The position numbers were made by a program, and so were the translations under genes. A DNA stretch of 9,296 bases from Bacillota bacterium (lineage in GTDB: Bacteria > Bacillota > Dethiobacteria > DTU022), in assembly GCA_012797095.1 (NCBI GenBank), contig JAAZPS010000256.1:1-9296 (forward strand), in the 5' to 3' direction. Shown one piece after another: positions 1-5,619 of the stretch (position 1 is the stretch's first letter; each line of letters starts with the position of its first letter). The notes beneath the pieces were generated by a model. It searched no databases and was not told where the DNA came from. It saw nothing but the letters and a program-made list of their open reading frames with translations.

Positions 1-666
1 CTGCTCGTTGCCGGCAATAAAGTCTACCACCCCGGCCAGATTGTCCGGTTCGATGGCTGCGCCGACCAGCCCCGGAGCAATGGAACGCAAAAACAGGCTG
101 CTGGCAGCGACGTTGCGCTGGTGCATCTCGTCACCCATGGCCAGCGCCTGAGCCATGATCTGCCTCAGGTCGATGGGGCGGTGGTGCAGCGCCTTTTTGA
201 GCGCCGGCGCCAGCACTCCGGCCAGCCACTGCTGATGCCTGATCACTTCGCTGTCATTGGCCCCGAAGCGCATCACCTTGCCGAGACCCTCGTTTATCGT
301 CGAATAAACCCGCCGACCGCTGTTCCGGCAGAGCACCTCAAAAAGAGGCATATTCCGGGAGATGATCCCGGTCATCGGGCCCACTGCCCCCATGGAATGG
401 CAGGGAGCAAACTTGACCCGGCCATTTGCGGCCATGTCCCGGGCTTCCCTCTCATCGGAAGCCTCTTCCTCGAAGATGAGGGCGCCGGCGATCGCCGCCT
501 GCAGCGGCCCGCACATCTCTTCCCATTCGATGGGCGGTCCGGCATGCAGGAGATGGCACGGTCCCAAAGAGGGAAACACTTCCCGGGCATACTTGATATC
601 GGATAGGACCGGCTGAGATTCGGTGATCCTCCTGTACGCTTCTTGATTACTTTTATCGGTATTCAT
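1..666 (-). CDS. DUF1116 family protein (YlbE/AllG-like), C-terminal part outside the window
   Basis: This reading frame is open from an ATG at 666 to the left edge and gives the first 222 residues; the family is roughly 420 residues long, so about half is missing. The start is supported by an AAGGAGG ribosome binding site 7 bases upstream. Visible family-like blocks are GPPIEWEEMCGPLQ (about residues 43-56), FAPCHSMGAVGPMTG (about 86-100) and a Gly/Asn-rich INEGLGKVMRFGAND segment (about 124-138). No signal peptide or membrane segment is seen, so it is probably cytosolic. It is the last gene seen of the DUF2877-fdrA-small ORF operon, 68 bases after the small gene. From family knowledge, the E. 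coli homologue YlbE works with FdrA and YlbF, recently assigned (from memory) as an oxamate carbamoyltransferase. The family assignment is firm; the substrate here is not known. Confidence 0.88.
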   Translation of the reverse strand, partial: MNTDKSNQEAYRRITESQPVLSDIKYAREVFPSLGPCHLLHAGPPIEWEEMCGPLQAAIAGALIFEEEASDEREARDMAANGRVKFAPCHSMGAVGPMTGIISRNMPLFEVLCRNSGRRVYSTINEGLGKVMRFGANDSEVIRHQQWLAGVLAPALKKALHHRPIDLRQIMAQALAMGDEMHQRNVAASSLFLRSIAPGLVGAAIEPDNLAGVVDFIAGNEQ

Positions 667-734
667 TTTCTTCCTCCTTAAATCTCCAGGCAAAAGTTTA
701 CCCAAAGCGGGATCACTGTGGTTTTTCCGCTCGG

Positions 735-926
735 TTACTTTTTCATTTTCTTCAAAAGTTCCATCAGACGGGTATCTCCACCCGCAGGCGGTTTCCAATC
801 AACATGGATCATGGTCACACCCTGCTCGTTCAGGGCCTGGGCAAAGGAAGTGATCCCCATATTGATCACCTTGATCTCGCCCGGCAGCGCCGCGCCCGAT
901 TCCTTTTTGCATCCACCTGCCATCAT
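735..926 (-). CDS. Small protein resembling the detached C-terminal segment of FdrA
   Basis: A 63-residue protein beginning at ATG 926 (a second ATG follows directly), with an excellent AGGAGG site that overlaps the end of fdrA; only one base separates the fdrA stop from this start, so translation is probably coupled. The sequence has a short Gly/Cys-containing head, then IKVINMGITSFAQALNEQG (19-37) and VTMIHVDWKPPAGGD (about 37-51), followed by a Lys-rich helix. The pattern 'hydrophobic strand, small helix, hVDW.PPAGG' is, from memory, the kind of segment found at the C terminus of full-length FdrA proteins such as the 555-residue E. coli one. The upstream FdrA here is 508 residues, so 508 plus 63 is close to a full-length FdrA. 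I infer a split subunit; its position between fdrA and the DUF1116 gene suggests it belongs to the same complex. It could otherwise be an independent accessory peptide. Confidence 0.8.
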   Translation of the reverse strand: MMAGGCKKESGAALPGEIKVINMGITSFAQALNEQGVTMIHVDWKPPAGGDTRLMELLKKMKK

Positions 927-927
927 T

Positions 928-2454
928 CTACCTCCTCGTAATTACCGCGGCGGCAGCCCGGGCCGCCCCGGCGGCGGTTTTGCAGATCACCGCTCCGGAC
1001 TCCCGTAAACGCGCCGCCTGTTCGTGATAACCTTGAATATCATCCCGGGTGCCGAGCAAGGATATAATGACCGGCAGGGGGCTGCCTTTTTCAGCGCTGC
1101 TTTGCCGCACCTTCTCGATCGCAGGGACCAGCTCCCCGGCCGGATTCGGATGCGAACCATACCCCAGCACAACATCCATCAAGATGCACCCCACTTGCGG
1201 ATCGGCCGCCTCTTGCAGCAACCGCTCCACCCTGGCAGTGTAATCGATCATCGGGTGCGGCCGCCCGGCGGTGAAGAAATCTTCGCCCAGATCAACCAGG
1301 GTATGCTCCAGGGAGCTGTTCGGATCGGCCAGTTTTTTATGAATGCCAAAGGGGACATTGGTGAAACAGGGACCAAGTTCTTCTTGCAGCACCATCAGTG
1401 CTTCGGTCATCAGCGTGCCGCCCGAAAACAGGCCGCGCAGATAGGGCCGCTCCGGGGGAAGTTGCGATCGGTTCGCGGAGTAACCCGTGTCACCAAAGCC
1501 TTCCAGATTCGCAGCCCCCGCAAGGCGAGCCGCGGTCAAAGCGGCTTCTTCCAGGCTTCTTTCCAGATACACCGCGGGCCCCGCTTTGAGCTGCTGCTCG
1601 CCCATGAATACAGCGACAAACGGCTTGGTCAGGGACGAAGCTTTCTCCAGAACCCGCTGAGCGGCAGCCTTCTCTCCCGCTTTTGCCACCAGCAGGATCA
1701 CCTTTGTTTCCAGATCATTTTCCAGGATCTCGAGGGCCTGGCCGGTCATGATTGCATCGACCCCGGGCGCAAAGTCCCGGCCCCCGACCCCGATACCGTG
1801 CGAAATACCCAGACCGACCTCGTGCAGGATCACACCGACCTCCTGCAAACCGGTTCCGGCCGCAGCAACCACCCCCACCGGCCCGCGGCGAACGGCATTT
1901 GCAAAACCGAGACCGATCCCGTTCAGGTAAGCAGTTCCGCAATCGGGCCCCATCATCAGCAGCCCTTTTTCCAGGGCCAGTTTCTTGAGCATGATCTCGT
2001 CTTCCAGCGAAACATTGTCGCTGAAAAGAAACACATGCAAGCCCCGTTCCAGAGCTTTTTCCACTTCTGTTCGGGCATAGATCCCGGGTATGGAGATCAA
2101 GACCAGGTTGGCCCCGGGGAGAGTGCGCAGGGCCGTCTCGAATGTACGCACTGTTCTGGTATAATCGGTGAAAGCCGGCCGCTCGACCAGCAGCTTTTCC
2201 GCCATCTCCAGACAGGAAAGGGCGGTCTGCTCATCTTCTGCCAGGGCAGAGATGAGCAAATCCGAGGCCTGGGCCGCCGCCCCTTCGGGAGAAAGAAGGC
2301 CCGCTGCAGAAAGGATCTCCTTGTTTGGCTCGGTCCCCATCATCACCGCGGCTCTGGCAATACCGCTCAGTTTTGATATTTTGCTGGAAATCTTCATCAG
2401 GGTAGCAGAATCATAATAGGTATTCTTTCTGATAATCGATTTAAGAATTGGCAT
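928..2454 (-). CDS. fdrA: FdrA family protein (succinyl-CoA synthetase-like fold; AllF-like)
   Basis: A 508-residue protein with ATG at 2454 and an AGGAGGTC site 7 bases upstream; its first 14 bases overlap the end of the DUF2877 gene. The N-terminal region (1-150) resembles a CoA-ligase-type Rossmann domain. GPDCGTAYLNGIGLGFAN (169-186) and VGVVAAAGTGLQEVG (193-207) correspond to the GPNCPG and 'VSRSGT' blocks of succinyl-CoA synthetase alpha. A second domain contains GLFSGGTLMTEA (341-352), DLGEDFFTAGRPHPMID (388-404) and ILMDVVLGYGSHPNPAG (424-440). FdrA was first noted in E. coli as a suppressor of FtsH-related defects; its homologues sit with DUF1116 and DUF2877 proteins and, by recent work recalled from memory, form a carbamoyltransferase acting on oxamate. 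The usual C-terminal tail is missing and seems to be the next gene (735-926). Family call is certain; the reaction in this organism is inferred. Confidence 0.93.
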   Translation of the reverse strand: MPILKSIIRKNTYYDSATLMKISSKISKLSGIARAAVMMGTEPNKEILSAAGLLSPEGAAAQASDLLISALAEDEQTALSCLEMAEKLLVERPAFTDYTRTVRTFETALRTLPGANLVLISIPGIYARTEVEKALERGLHVFLFSDNVSLEDEIMLKKLALEKGLLMMGPDCGTAYLNGIGLGFANAVRRGPVGVVAAAGTGLQEVGVILHEVGLGISHGIGVGGRDFAPGVDAIMTGQALEILENDLETKVILLVAKAGEKAAAQRVLEKASSLTKPFVAVFMGEQQLKAGPAVYLERSLEEAALTAARLAGAANLEGFGDTGYSANRSQLPPERPYLRGLFSGGTLMTEALMVLQEELGPCFTNVPFGIHKKLADPNSSLEHTLVDLGEDFFTAGRPHPMIDYTARVERLLQEAADPQVGCILMDVVLGYGSHPNPAGELVPAIEKVRQSSAEKGSPLPVIISLLGTRDDIQGYHEQAARLRESGAVICKTAAGAARAAAAVITRR

Positions 2455-3436
2455 TGTTGTGACCTCCTGCCTGAATCGTGATCAGACCGGGAAAAGCATG
2501 ATCGCCTTCTTTCAGTATGCTGAGGGAAAGGTGAATGCCAGCCAGCATATCGAACCCGGATGAATGGCCGCATTCGGACAGCCGTTCCAGTGACTCCTTC
2601 AACAATTCACCGCTGTCAGCTGCCCTTTCCAGAACCTCCTTTACCACGGGAAAGAGATACCCTTCGCCCAGCTGTTCCAGAAAAGAAGCACTGAATTCAG
2701 TTGAGTTTGCACGTGCGCAAGAAGCTATTCTCCGGGTCAAATCCTGTATTTGAAATCGGGTAAACTTGCTTCGTCCGATCAGAGATAGAGAACCCTCCGA
2801 AGCCAGCAGCCCGTAGCAAAGATCATCCCCCGCGGGGGTGAGCCCGGGGCCAAATCCAACCGCCGTCTGCAGCTGCCAGCCCAGAAGGGCCGAACTTGAG
2901 GCCCTGAACGCGCTTTTGATTCCCCGGACCATCTTCCGTGCGCGGCGGCGCAGCAGCCGCACCAGGATATCATCCGACCCGGCCGGGCCGGGCGGGGCAA
3001 AGATGCTGCTATCACCGGAGCGCTTGAGATAGCTTTCAATGACCTGAACCGCTCTGGCTGCAGCGTCATATTGGCCGGGAAACGGGGGAATCCGACAGGG
3101 TGGTGCAACAATAATTCTATCCAGGGTCAGCCAGATCAAGGCCTGACCCTGGATATCAGAAATGACCAGCCGGCGACAACCGGGAAGTTCGCTTCCGGCA
3201 ATCTCCATACCCGGACGGCACCGCTTGCACAATTCCTGGAAGTCGTTCTGGCCGACCAGGCAGGTCATCGGTCCGACCGGTCCACGGGAATGTATGGCCA
3301 ACAATTTTCCATTGATCTTGAGATTTATGGTCCGCTCAAAAGATGAATGGACATAACCGCTTGCCCGCTCAATCGGCTCAAGGAGCTGCCGGGCAGCCTC
3401 GTCCATCTCTTGCACGCTGATCTCGATCCTGTTCAT
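2441..3436 (-). CDS. DUF2877 family protein (YlbF/AllH-like)
   Basis: First gene of the four-gene operon. From ATG 3436 it encodes 331 residues. The signature GFGPGLTPAGDDLCYGLL lies at about 194-211, followed by TEFSASFLEQLGEGYLFPVV (246-265) and CGHSSGFDMLAGI (289-301), all typical of DUF2877. It is probably cytosolic; no signal peptide is seen. In E. coli the homologue YlbF is encoded beside FdrA and YlbE and, from memory, is a subunit of oxamate carbamoyltransferase. The start is uncertain: the frame stays open to an ATG at 3496 and has another at 3460. The 3496 codon overlaps a TATAAT box and sits in an inverted repeat, so it is probably regulatory DNA. ATG 3436 has a weak GGGG site 5 bases upstream and ATG 3460 a close-set AAGG. 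The 3' end overlaps fdrA by 14 bases, indicating coupling. Confidence 0.85.
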   Translation of the reverse strand: MNRIEISVQEMDEAARQLLEPIERASGYVHSSFERTINLKINGKLLAIHSRGPVGPMTCLVGQNDFQELCKRCRPGMEIAGSELPGCRRLVISDIQGQALIWLTLDRIIVAPPCRIPPFPGQYDAAARAVQVIESYLKRSGDSSIFAPPGPAGSDDILVRLLRRRARKMVRGIKSAFRASSSALLGWQLQTAVGFGPGLTPAGDDLCYGLLASEGSLSLIGRSKFTRFQIQDLTRRIASCARANSTEFSASFLEQLGEGYLFPVVKEVLERAADSGELLKESLERLSECGHSSGFDMLAGIHLSLSILKEGDHAFPGLITIQAGGHNNANS

Positions 3437-3466
3437 GGTAGCCCCATTTGCCGTTAGCATTGACCT

Positions 3467-3500
3467 TGACACCACACCTATCCCTGTTGGTGTCATTATA
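3467..3500 (-). promoter_or_regulatory. Promoter -10 box and inverted-repeat operator candidate of the DUF2877-fdrA operon
   Basis: On the minus strand a perfect TATAAT occupies 3500-3495. Immediately overlapping it is an inverted repeat with perfect 8-bp arms: TGACACCA on the plus strand at 3467-3474 and TGGTGTCA at 3488-3495, separated by 13 bases. The arm centres are 21 bp apart, two helical turns, as expected for a dimeric regulator. No good -35 hexamer is found 16-18 bases upstream of the -10, which would fit an activator-dependent or otherwise regulated promoter. The regulator is not identifiable from the window. Confidence 0.5.
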
Positions 3501-3568
3501 GCGAAAGGGGTTGCATACTACATCGGGGTAACAACCGAAAAAGAGAAAGCATCTTTGTGCATAACTTC

Positions 3569-3791
3569 TAGGAGCCCCCTTGCTGCACGGCGGTACGGGG
3601 TCAGATCAAGGCCAGGGGCTTTCCTGCCAGAGATTACCGGGAATTCCTGAAGGCCCGCGAAGGGGCGGTGAAGATGCTTATGGGCGGGATATGAACTTCC
3701 CCGGGGAAGTTCATGTGGGGGGAAAAGTCAAGAAGCCCCCATTTGCGGCGGCCCCTCCCCGATATGGGGTCAGGACCGGTGGAGGCTCCTA
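3569..3791. repeat. Pair of 11-bp imperfect terminal inverted repeats (MITE-like boundaries)
   Basis: TAGGAGCCCCC at 3569-3579 on the plus strand is matched by TAGGAGCCTCC on the minus strand at 3791-3781, 10 of 11 positions identical. The 223-bp unit they bound contains the 24-bp palindrome and two GGGGTCAG motifs. Short terminal inverted repeats around a non-coding, structured core are the layout of a miniature inverted-repeat element, but no target-site duplication is obvious, so this is only a candidate. Confidence 0.3.
3691..3714. repeat. Perfect 24-bp palindrome
   Basis: The 12-base arm ATGAACTTCCCC is followed directly by its exact reverse complement, with no loop. A second hairpin follows (TGGGGG 3716-3721 paired with CCCCCA 3736-3741). 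There is no T-run on either strand, so it is not a typical intrinsic terminator. It might be a protein-binding site, a cruciform, or the core of a small mobile element. Confidence 0.7.
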
Positions 3792-3800
3792 CCTGTAAAA

Positions 3801-4634
3801 TCACTGCCGGTGATCATGCAAGGAAATAAATTTTCGCTGCCTGTTCGTAAAAACAGCCAGTTCGCGGTAACCGATCTCTTGAAGCAGCGCCAGGGCCCCG
3901 TCAAAGTAGCGCCCGACCTGCTCCGGACCGTGGGCATCGGAGCCCAGCGTTACCGGCACCTTTTCCCGGAAGCAGAGCTCGAGCAGCCGCCTGCCCGGGT
4001 AGAACTCGCCGGCCGGGGCAGCCTTTCCGGAGCTGTTCAGCTCAAAGCAGAGCCCGTTCTCCTTCAAGACGCGGGCGGTCTCTTTCCAGTAAGGCTCCAT
4101 CGCCCTGTCGGGAAGGCGGTGACCGAATTTCTTGATCACATCGATATGGCCGATGATATCGAAAAGGCCGCAGGCGCAAGCCTGCCAGAGCAGCTCGAAG
4201 TAGCGTTCGTAGATCTGCTCCAGGGGCCGATCCTCGTAGCGCCAGGCGTGCAGCGGATGGGTGAAATCCCAGTCATCGATGAAATGGAGCGAGCCGATCA
4301 CAAAATCAAAGGGGTCGCGGGCCAGCAGCCCGGTCAGCACTTTCTCTTTTCCGGGAATATAGTCGACCTCGGCTCCGAGCTTTACCGCGATCTCCTTCTC
4401 GCTTGCGGCCAGCGCCCTGATCTCGCGGATATAGCCGGGCAGCTCTGCGGGGCTCATGGTCACCTCCGCTGCAGGCTTGACCCCGAGCAGGCCCAGGGGG
4501 TAATGATCGGCAAAGCCGATCTCCAGAAGACCTTTCCGGCGGGCCGCCTCGAGATAATCGGCCGGGGCACCGAGAGCATGCCGGCAGAGCGGGGTATGAA
4601 GGTGGTAATCAATCAACGTCTGGGCGCTCCCCAC
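3801..4634 (-). CDS. hisJ: Histidinol-phosphatase, PHP superfamily (HisJ type)
   Basis: Removes phosphate from L-histidinol phosphate to give histidinol, the step before HisD in histidine synthesis; cytosolic. The 277-residue protein has the full PHP metal-site set: DYHLHTPLCRHA (9-20), GFADHYPL (40-47, D43-H44), GAEVDYIPG (87-95, E89), GSLHFIDDWDF (114-124, H117), IIGHIDVIKKFG (160-171, H163), FELNSSG (197-203) and VTLGSDAHGPEQVG (228-241, D233 and H235). Length is normal for the HisJ/HisK type. The start is GTG at 4634, overlapping the end of hisI by 26 bases with GAAGG upstream; a TTG at 4616 is an alternative that would still keep the HxH motif. Its place directly after hisI supports histidinol phosphate as substrate over other PHP activities. 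It is the last gene of this his cluster. Confidence 0.93.
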   Translation of the reverse strand: MGSAQTLIDYHLHTPLCRHALGAPADYLEAARRKGLLEIGFADHYPLGLLGVKPAAEVTMSPAELPGYIREIRALAASEKEIAVKLGAEVDYIPGKEKVLTGLLARDPFDFVIGSLHFIDDWDFTHPLHAWRYEDRPLEQIYERYFELLWQACACGLFDIIGHIDVIKKFGHRLPDRAMEPYWKETARVLKENGLCFELNSSGKAAPAGEFYPGRRLLELCFREKVPVTLGSDAHGPEQVGRYFDGALALLQEIGYRELAVFTNRQRKFISLHDHRQ

Positions 4635-5016
4635 CGGCCCCTTCGCCTTCCCGAAGGGGCCTGTAGAAACAGGAATAGCGCCCCGTATGGCAAGCCACCC
4701 CGTCCCCTTCGGGGATCACCTTCACCAGCAGCGTATCCGCATCGCAATCGGCCCGGATCTGGCGAACGGACATGAAATTGCCGGAGCTCTCCCCCTTGAG
4801 CCAGTACTGGCTGCGGCTGCGGCTCCAGAAGCAGGCCCGGCCGCTTTCGAGGGTCCGCCGCAGCGATTCCCGGTTCATGTAGGCGACCATCAGGACGGCC
4901 CCGGTGCGGTCGTCCTGGATCACTGCCGGGATCAGCCCGGCATGATCGTACTTCAGCTGCTCCGGGGAAAGCGGCGCCGCTGTCTCTTCATTGGTGGTGC
5001 TGTTGTTTTCTGTCAT
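4609..5016 (-). CDS. hisI: Phosphoribosyl-AMP cyclohydrolase (stand-alone HisI)
   Basis: Opens the purine ring of phosphoribosyl-AMP, the third step of histidine synthesis, with zinc and magnesium; cytosolic. The 135-residue protein has MNRESL (47-52), WSRSRSQYWLKGESSGN (64-80), and the metal motif DCDAD (90-94) followed by CHTGRYSCF (109-117), giving the three expected cysteines C91, C109 and C116. There is no HisE pyrophosphohydrolase domain, so that activity must be elsewhere. The start at ATG 5016 is supported by a GGAGG 8 bases upstream. The frame stays open to 5202, but that extension is translated from the repeat region (it includes a peptide HPEGAARRIS typical of a dispersed repeat) and is not credible as protein. 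The first 18 residues are a polar Ser/Thr/Glu tail. A 603-bp gap separates it from hisA, where hisF would normally lie. Confidence 0.93.
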   Translation of the reverse strand: MTENNSTTNEETAAPLSPEQLKYDHAGLIPAVIQDDRTGAVLMVAYMNRESLRRTLESGRACFWSRSRSQYWLKGESSGNFMSVRQIRADCDADTLLVKVIPEGDGVACHTGRYSCFYRPLREGEGAGGERPDVD

Positions 5017-5071
5017 CAGATCTGCCTCCATCTGTTCAGTAAACTTGCGCGCATCAATCAACTCGCAGTCA

Positions 5072-5084
5072 ACCGTAGTACGGT
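5072..5084. promoter_or_regulatory. Small palindrome beside a -35-like TTGACT upstream of hisI
   Basis: ACCGTA and TACGGT form perfect 6-bp arms around one base, about 55 bases upstream of the hisI start. A minus-strand TTGACT overlaps its edge (about 5072-5067), but no matching -10 hexamer is seen at 16-18 bases, so a promoter for hisI-hisJ is only suggested. Confidence 0.2.
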
Positions 5085-5090
5085 AAAAAG

Positions 5091-5120
5091 CGGAGATCCT
5101 TCGGGCTGCGCCCTCAGGAT
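5091..5120. repeat. Dispersed palindromic repeat ('ATCCTTCGGGCTGCGCCCTCAGGAT' type)
   Basis: ATCCT at 5096-5100 pairs with AGGAT at 5116-5120, and GGGC with GCCC inside, separated by a TGC loop and a 2x2 internal mismatch. From general knowledge, very similar sequence recurs between genes in many bacterial genomes, often producing spurious peptides of the HPEGAARRIS kind; that exact peptide appears in the over-extended hisI frame here. Only one copy is in the window. Confidence 0.55.
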
Positions 5121-5164
5121 GACAGGGGTGAGGACTGCACCCCCGGGGTAGCAGCAGGAACCCG

Positions 5165-5393
5165 CCCCCGGGGATAACAGTTAAAGCTTCTCCCCGGTGC
5201 AAATAGCAAAGACTGCTCTCCTTGGCAACAGCGAGAATTCACCCCCGGGGATAACAGTTAAGGCTTCTCCCCGGTGCAGCAGCAAATACTGCTCTCCTTG
5301 GCAACAGCGAGAATTCACCCCCGGGGATAACAGTTAAAGCTTCTCCCCGGTGTAGCAGCAAATACTGCTCTCCTTGGCAACAGCGAGAACTCA
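5165..5393. repeat. Tandem array: three units of 76-77 bp
   Basis: Units start at 5165 (77 bp), 5242 (76 bp) and 5318 (76 bp), each opening with CCCCCGGGGATAACAGTTAA and ending in CAACAGCGAGAATTCA or a one-base variant. Units 2 and 3 differ by a few substitutions; unit 1 differs also in its middle. Degenerate partial copies flank the array (about 5139-5164 and 5394-5420). Within each unit CCGGGGA and TCCCCGG (5245-5251 and 5268-5274 in unit 2) can form a 7-bp stem with a 16-base loop. The whole unit is repeated without unique spacers, so it is not a CRISPR array. Function unknown. Confidence 0.92.
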
Positions 5394-5619
5394 CCCCCGG
5401 GAAATGGCAGAGACTGCGCCCGCCTGACTTCAGGGGGCCGGTCTTCAGGATCCGCCAGGTGAGCTGCTTTCGCAACAACAAAACCGGCTCAATCTCTTTT
5501 CCGGATCGCAGCCGGCCTGGATCCCCCGCCCCCGGGTTGAATGAAACCGCTGTGCAGCGTAATCCCGCCTATCTCCAAGCAGCGGACCCAGCCTTCGAAG
5601 CCGGGCGCCCCCGGCCCGT

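Larger units (their letters stand above)
3501..3800. other. Gene-free interval with palindrome and possible decayed small mobile element
   Basis: No convincing gene is found in this 300-base interval between hisJ and the DUF2877 operon. It contains near-identical terminal inverted repeats (3569-3579 and 3781-3791), a perfect 24-bp palindrome (3691-3714), a GC hairpin (3716-3741) and two same-direction GGGGTCAG motifs (3597-3604 and 3766-3773). A short plus-strand frame ending at a TGA at about 3692 reads RDYREFLKAREGAVKMLMG, which looks like a real protein C terminus but has no intact start; it may be a gene fragment of unknown origin. No T-tract follows any hairpin, so no intrinsic terminator is called. 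Confidence 0.45.
5017..5619. other. Gene-free, repeat-filled interval between hisA and hisI
   Basis: This 603-base interval occupies the place where hisF is expected. It holds a dispersed palindromic repeat (about 5091-5120), a tandem array of 76/77-bp units (5165-5393) with degenerate flanking copies, and a small palindrome at 5072-5084. I read both strands for traces of HisF motifs and found none. The open frames here are short, change frame between repeat units because 76 is not a multiple of three, and have no good ribosome binding site. The part from about 5420 to 5619 shows nothing recognisable. Confidence 0.7.

Noticed and set aside
1024..2376. 450-codon plus-strand open frame
   Set aside because: It lies antisense to fdrA, has no family signature, is rich in Gln/His/Arg/Pro typical of shadow frames, and has no ribosome binding site.
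3691..3741. Intrinsic terminator for the his operon
   Set aside because: The hairpins are strong but neither strand has a following T-tract.
3810..4775. 321-codon plus-strand open frame
   Set aside because: Antisense to the PHP phosphatase and hisI, both of which carry complete catalytic motifs; it is a shadow frame.
5171..5180. Resemblance of GGGATAACAG in the repeats to the I-SceI homing site
   Set aside because: Only a 10-base core matches, the flanking bases differ, and no homing endonuclease gene is present; likely chance.
5017..5202. 62-residue N-terminal extension of HisI
   Set aside because: It is a translation of the repeat region, including the dispersed-repeat peptide HPEGAARRIS. 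A good GGAGG site supports the internal start at 5016.
5165..5393. CRISPR array
   Set aside because: The full 76/77-bp unit is repeated without distinct spacers, and no cas genes are present.
5239..5481. 80-codon minus-strand frame across the tandem repeats
   Set aside because: The period of 76 is not a multiple of three, so each unit is read in a different frame; there is no conserved protein and no ribosome binding site.
5017..5619. Remnant of hisF in the hisA-hisI gap
   Set aside because: No HisF motifs (for example the N-terminal KRIIPCLDV-like block) could be read on either strand.
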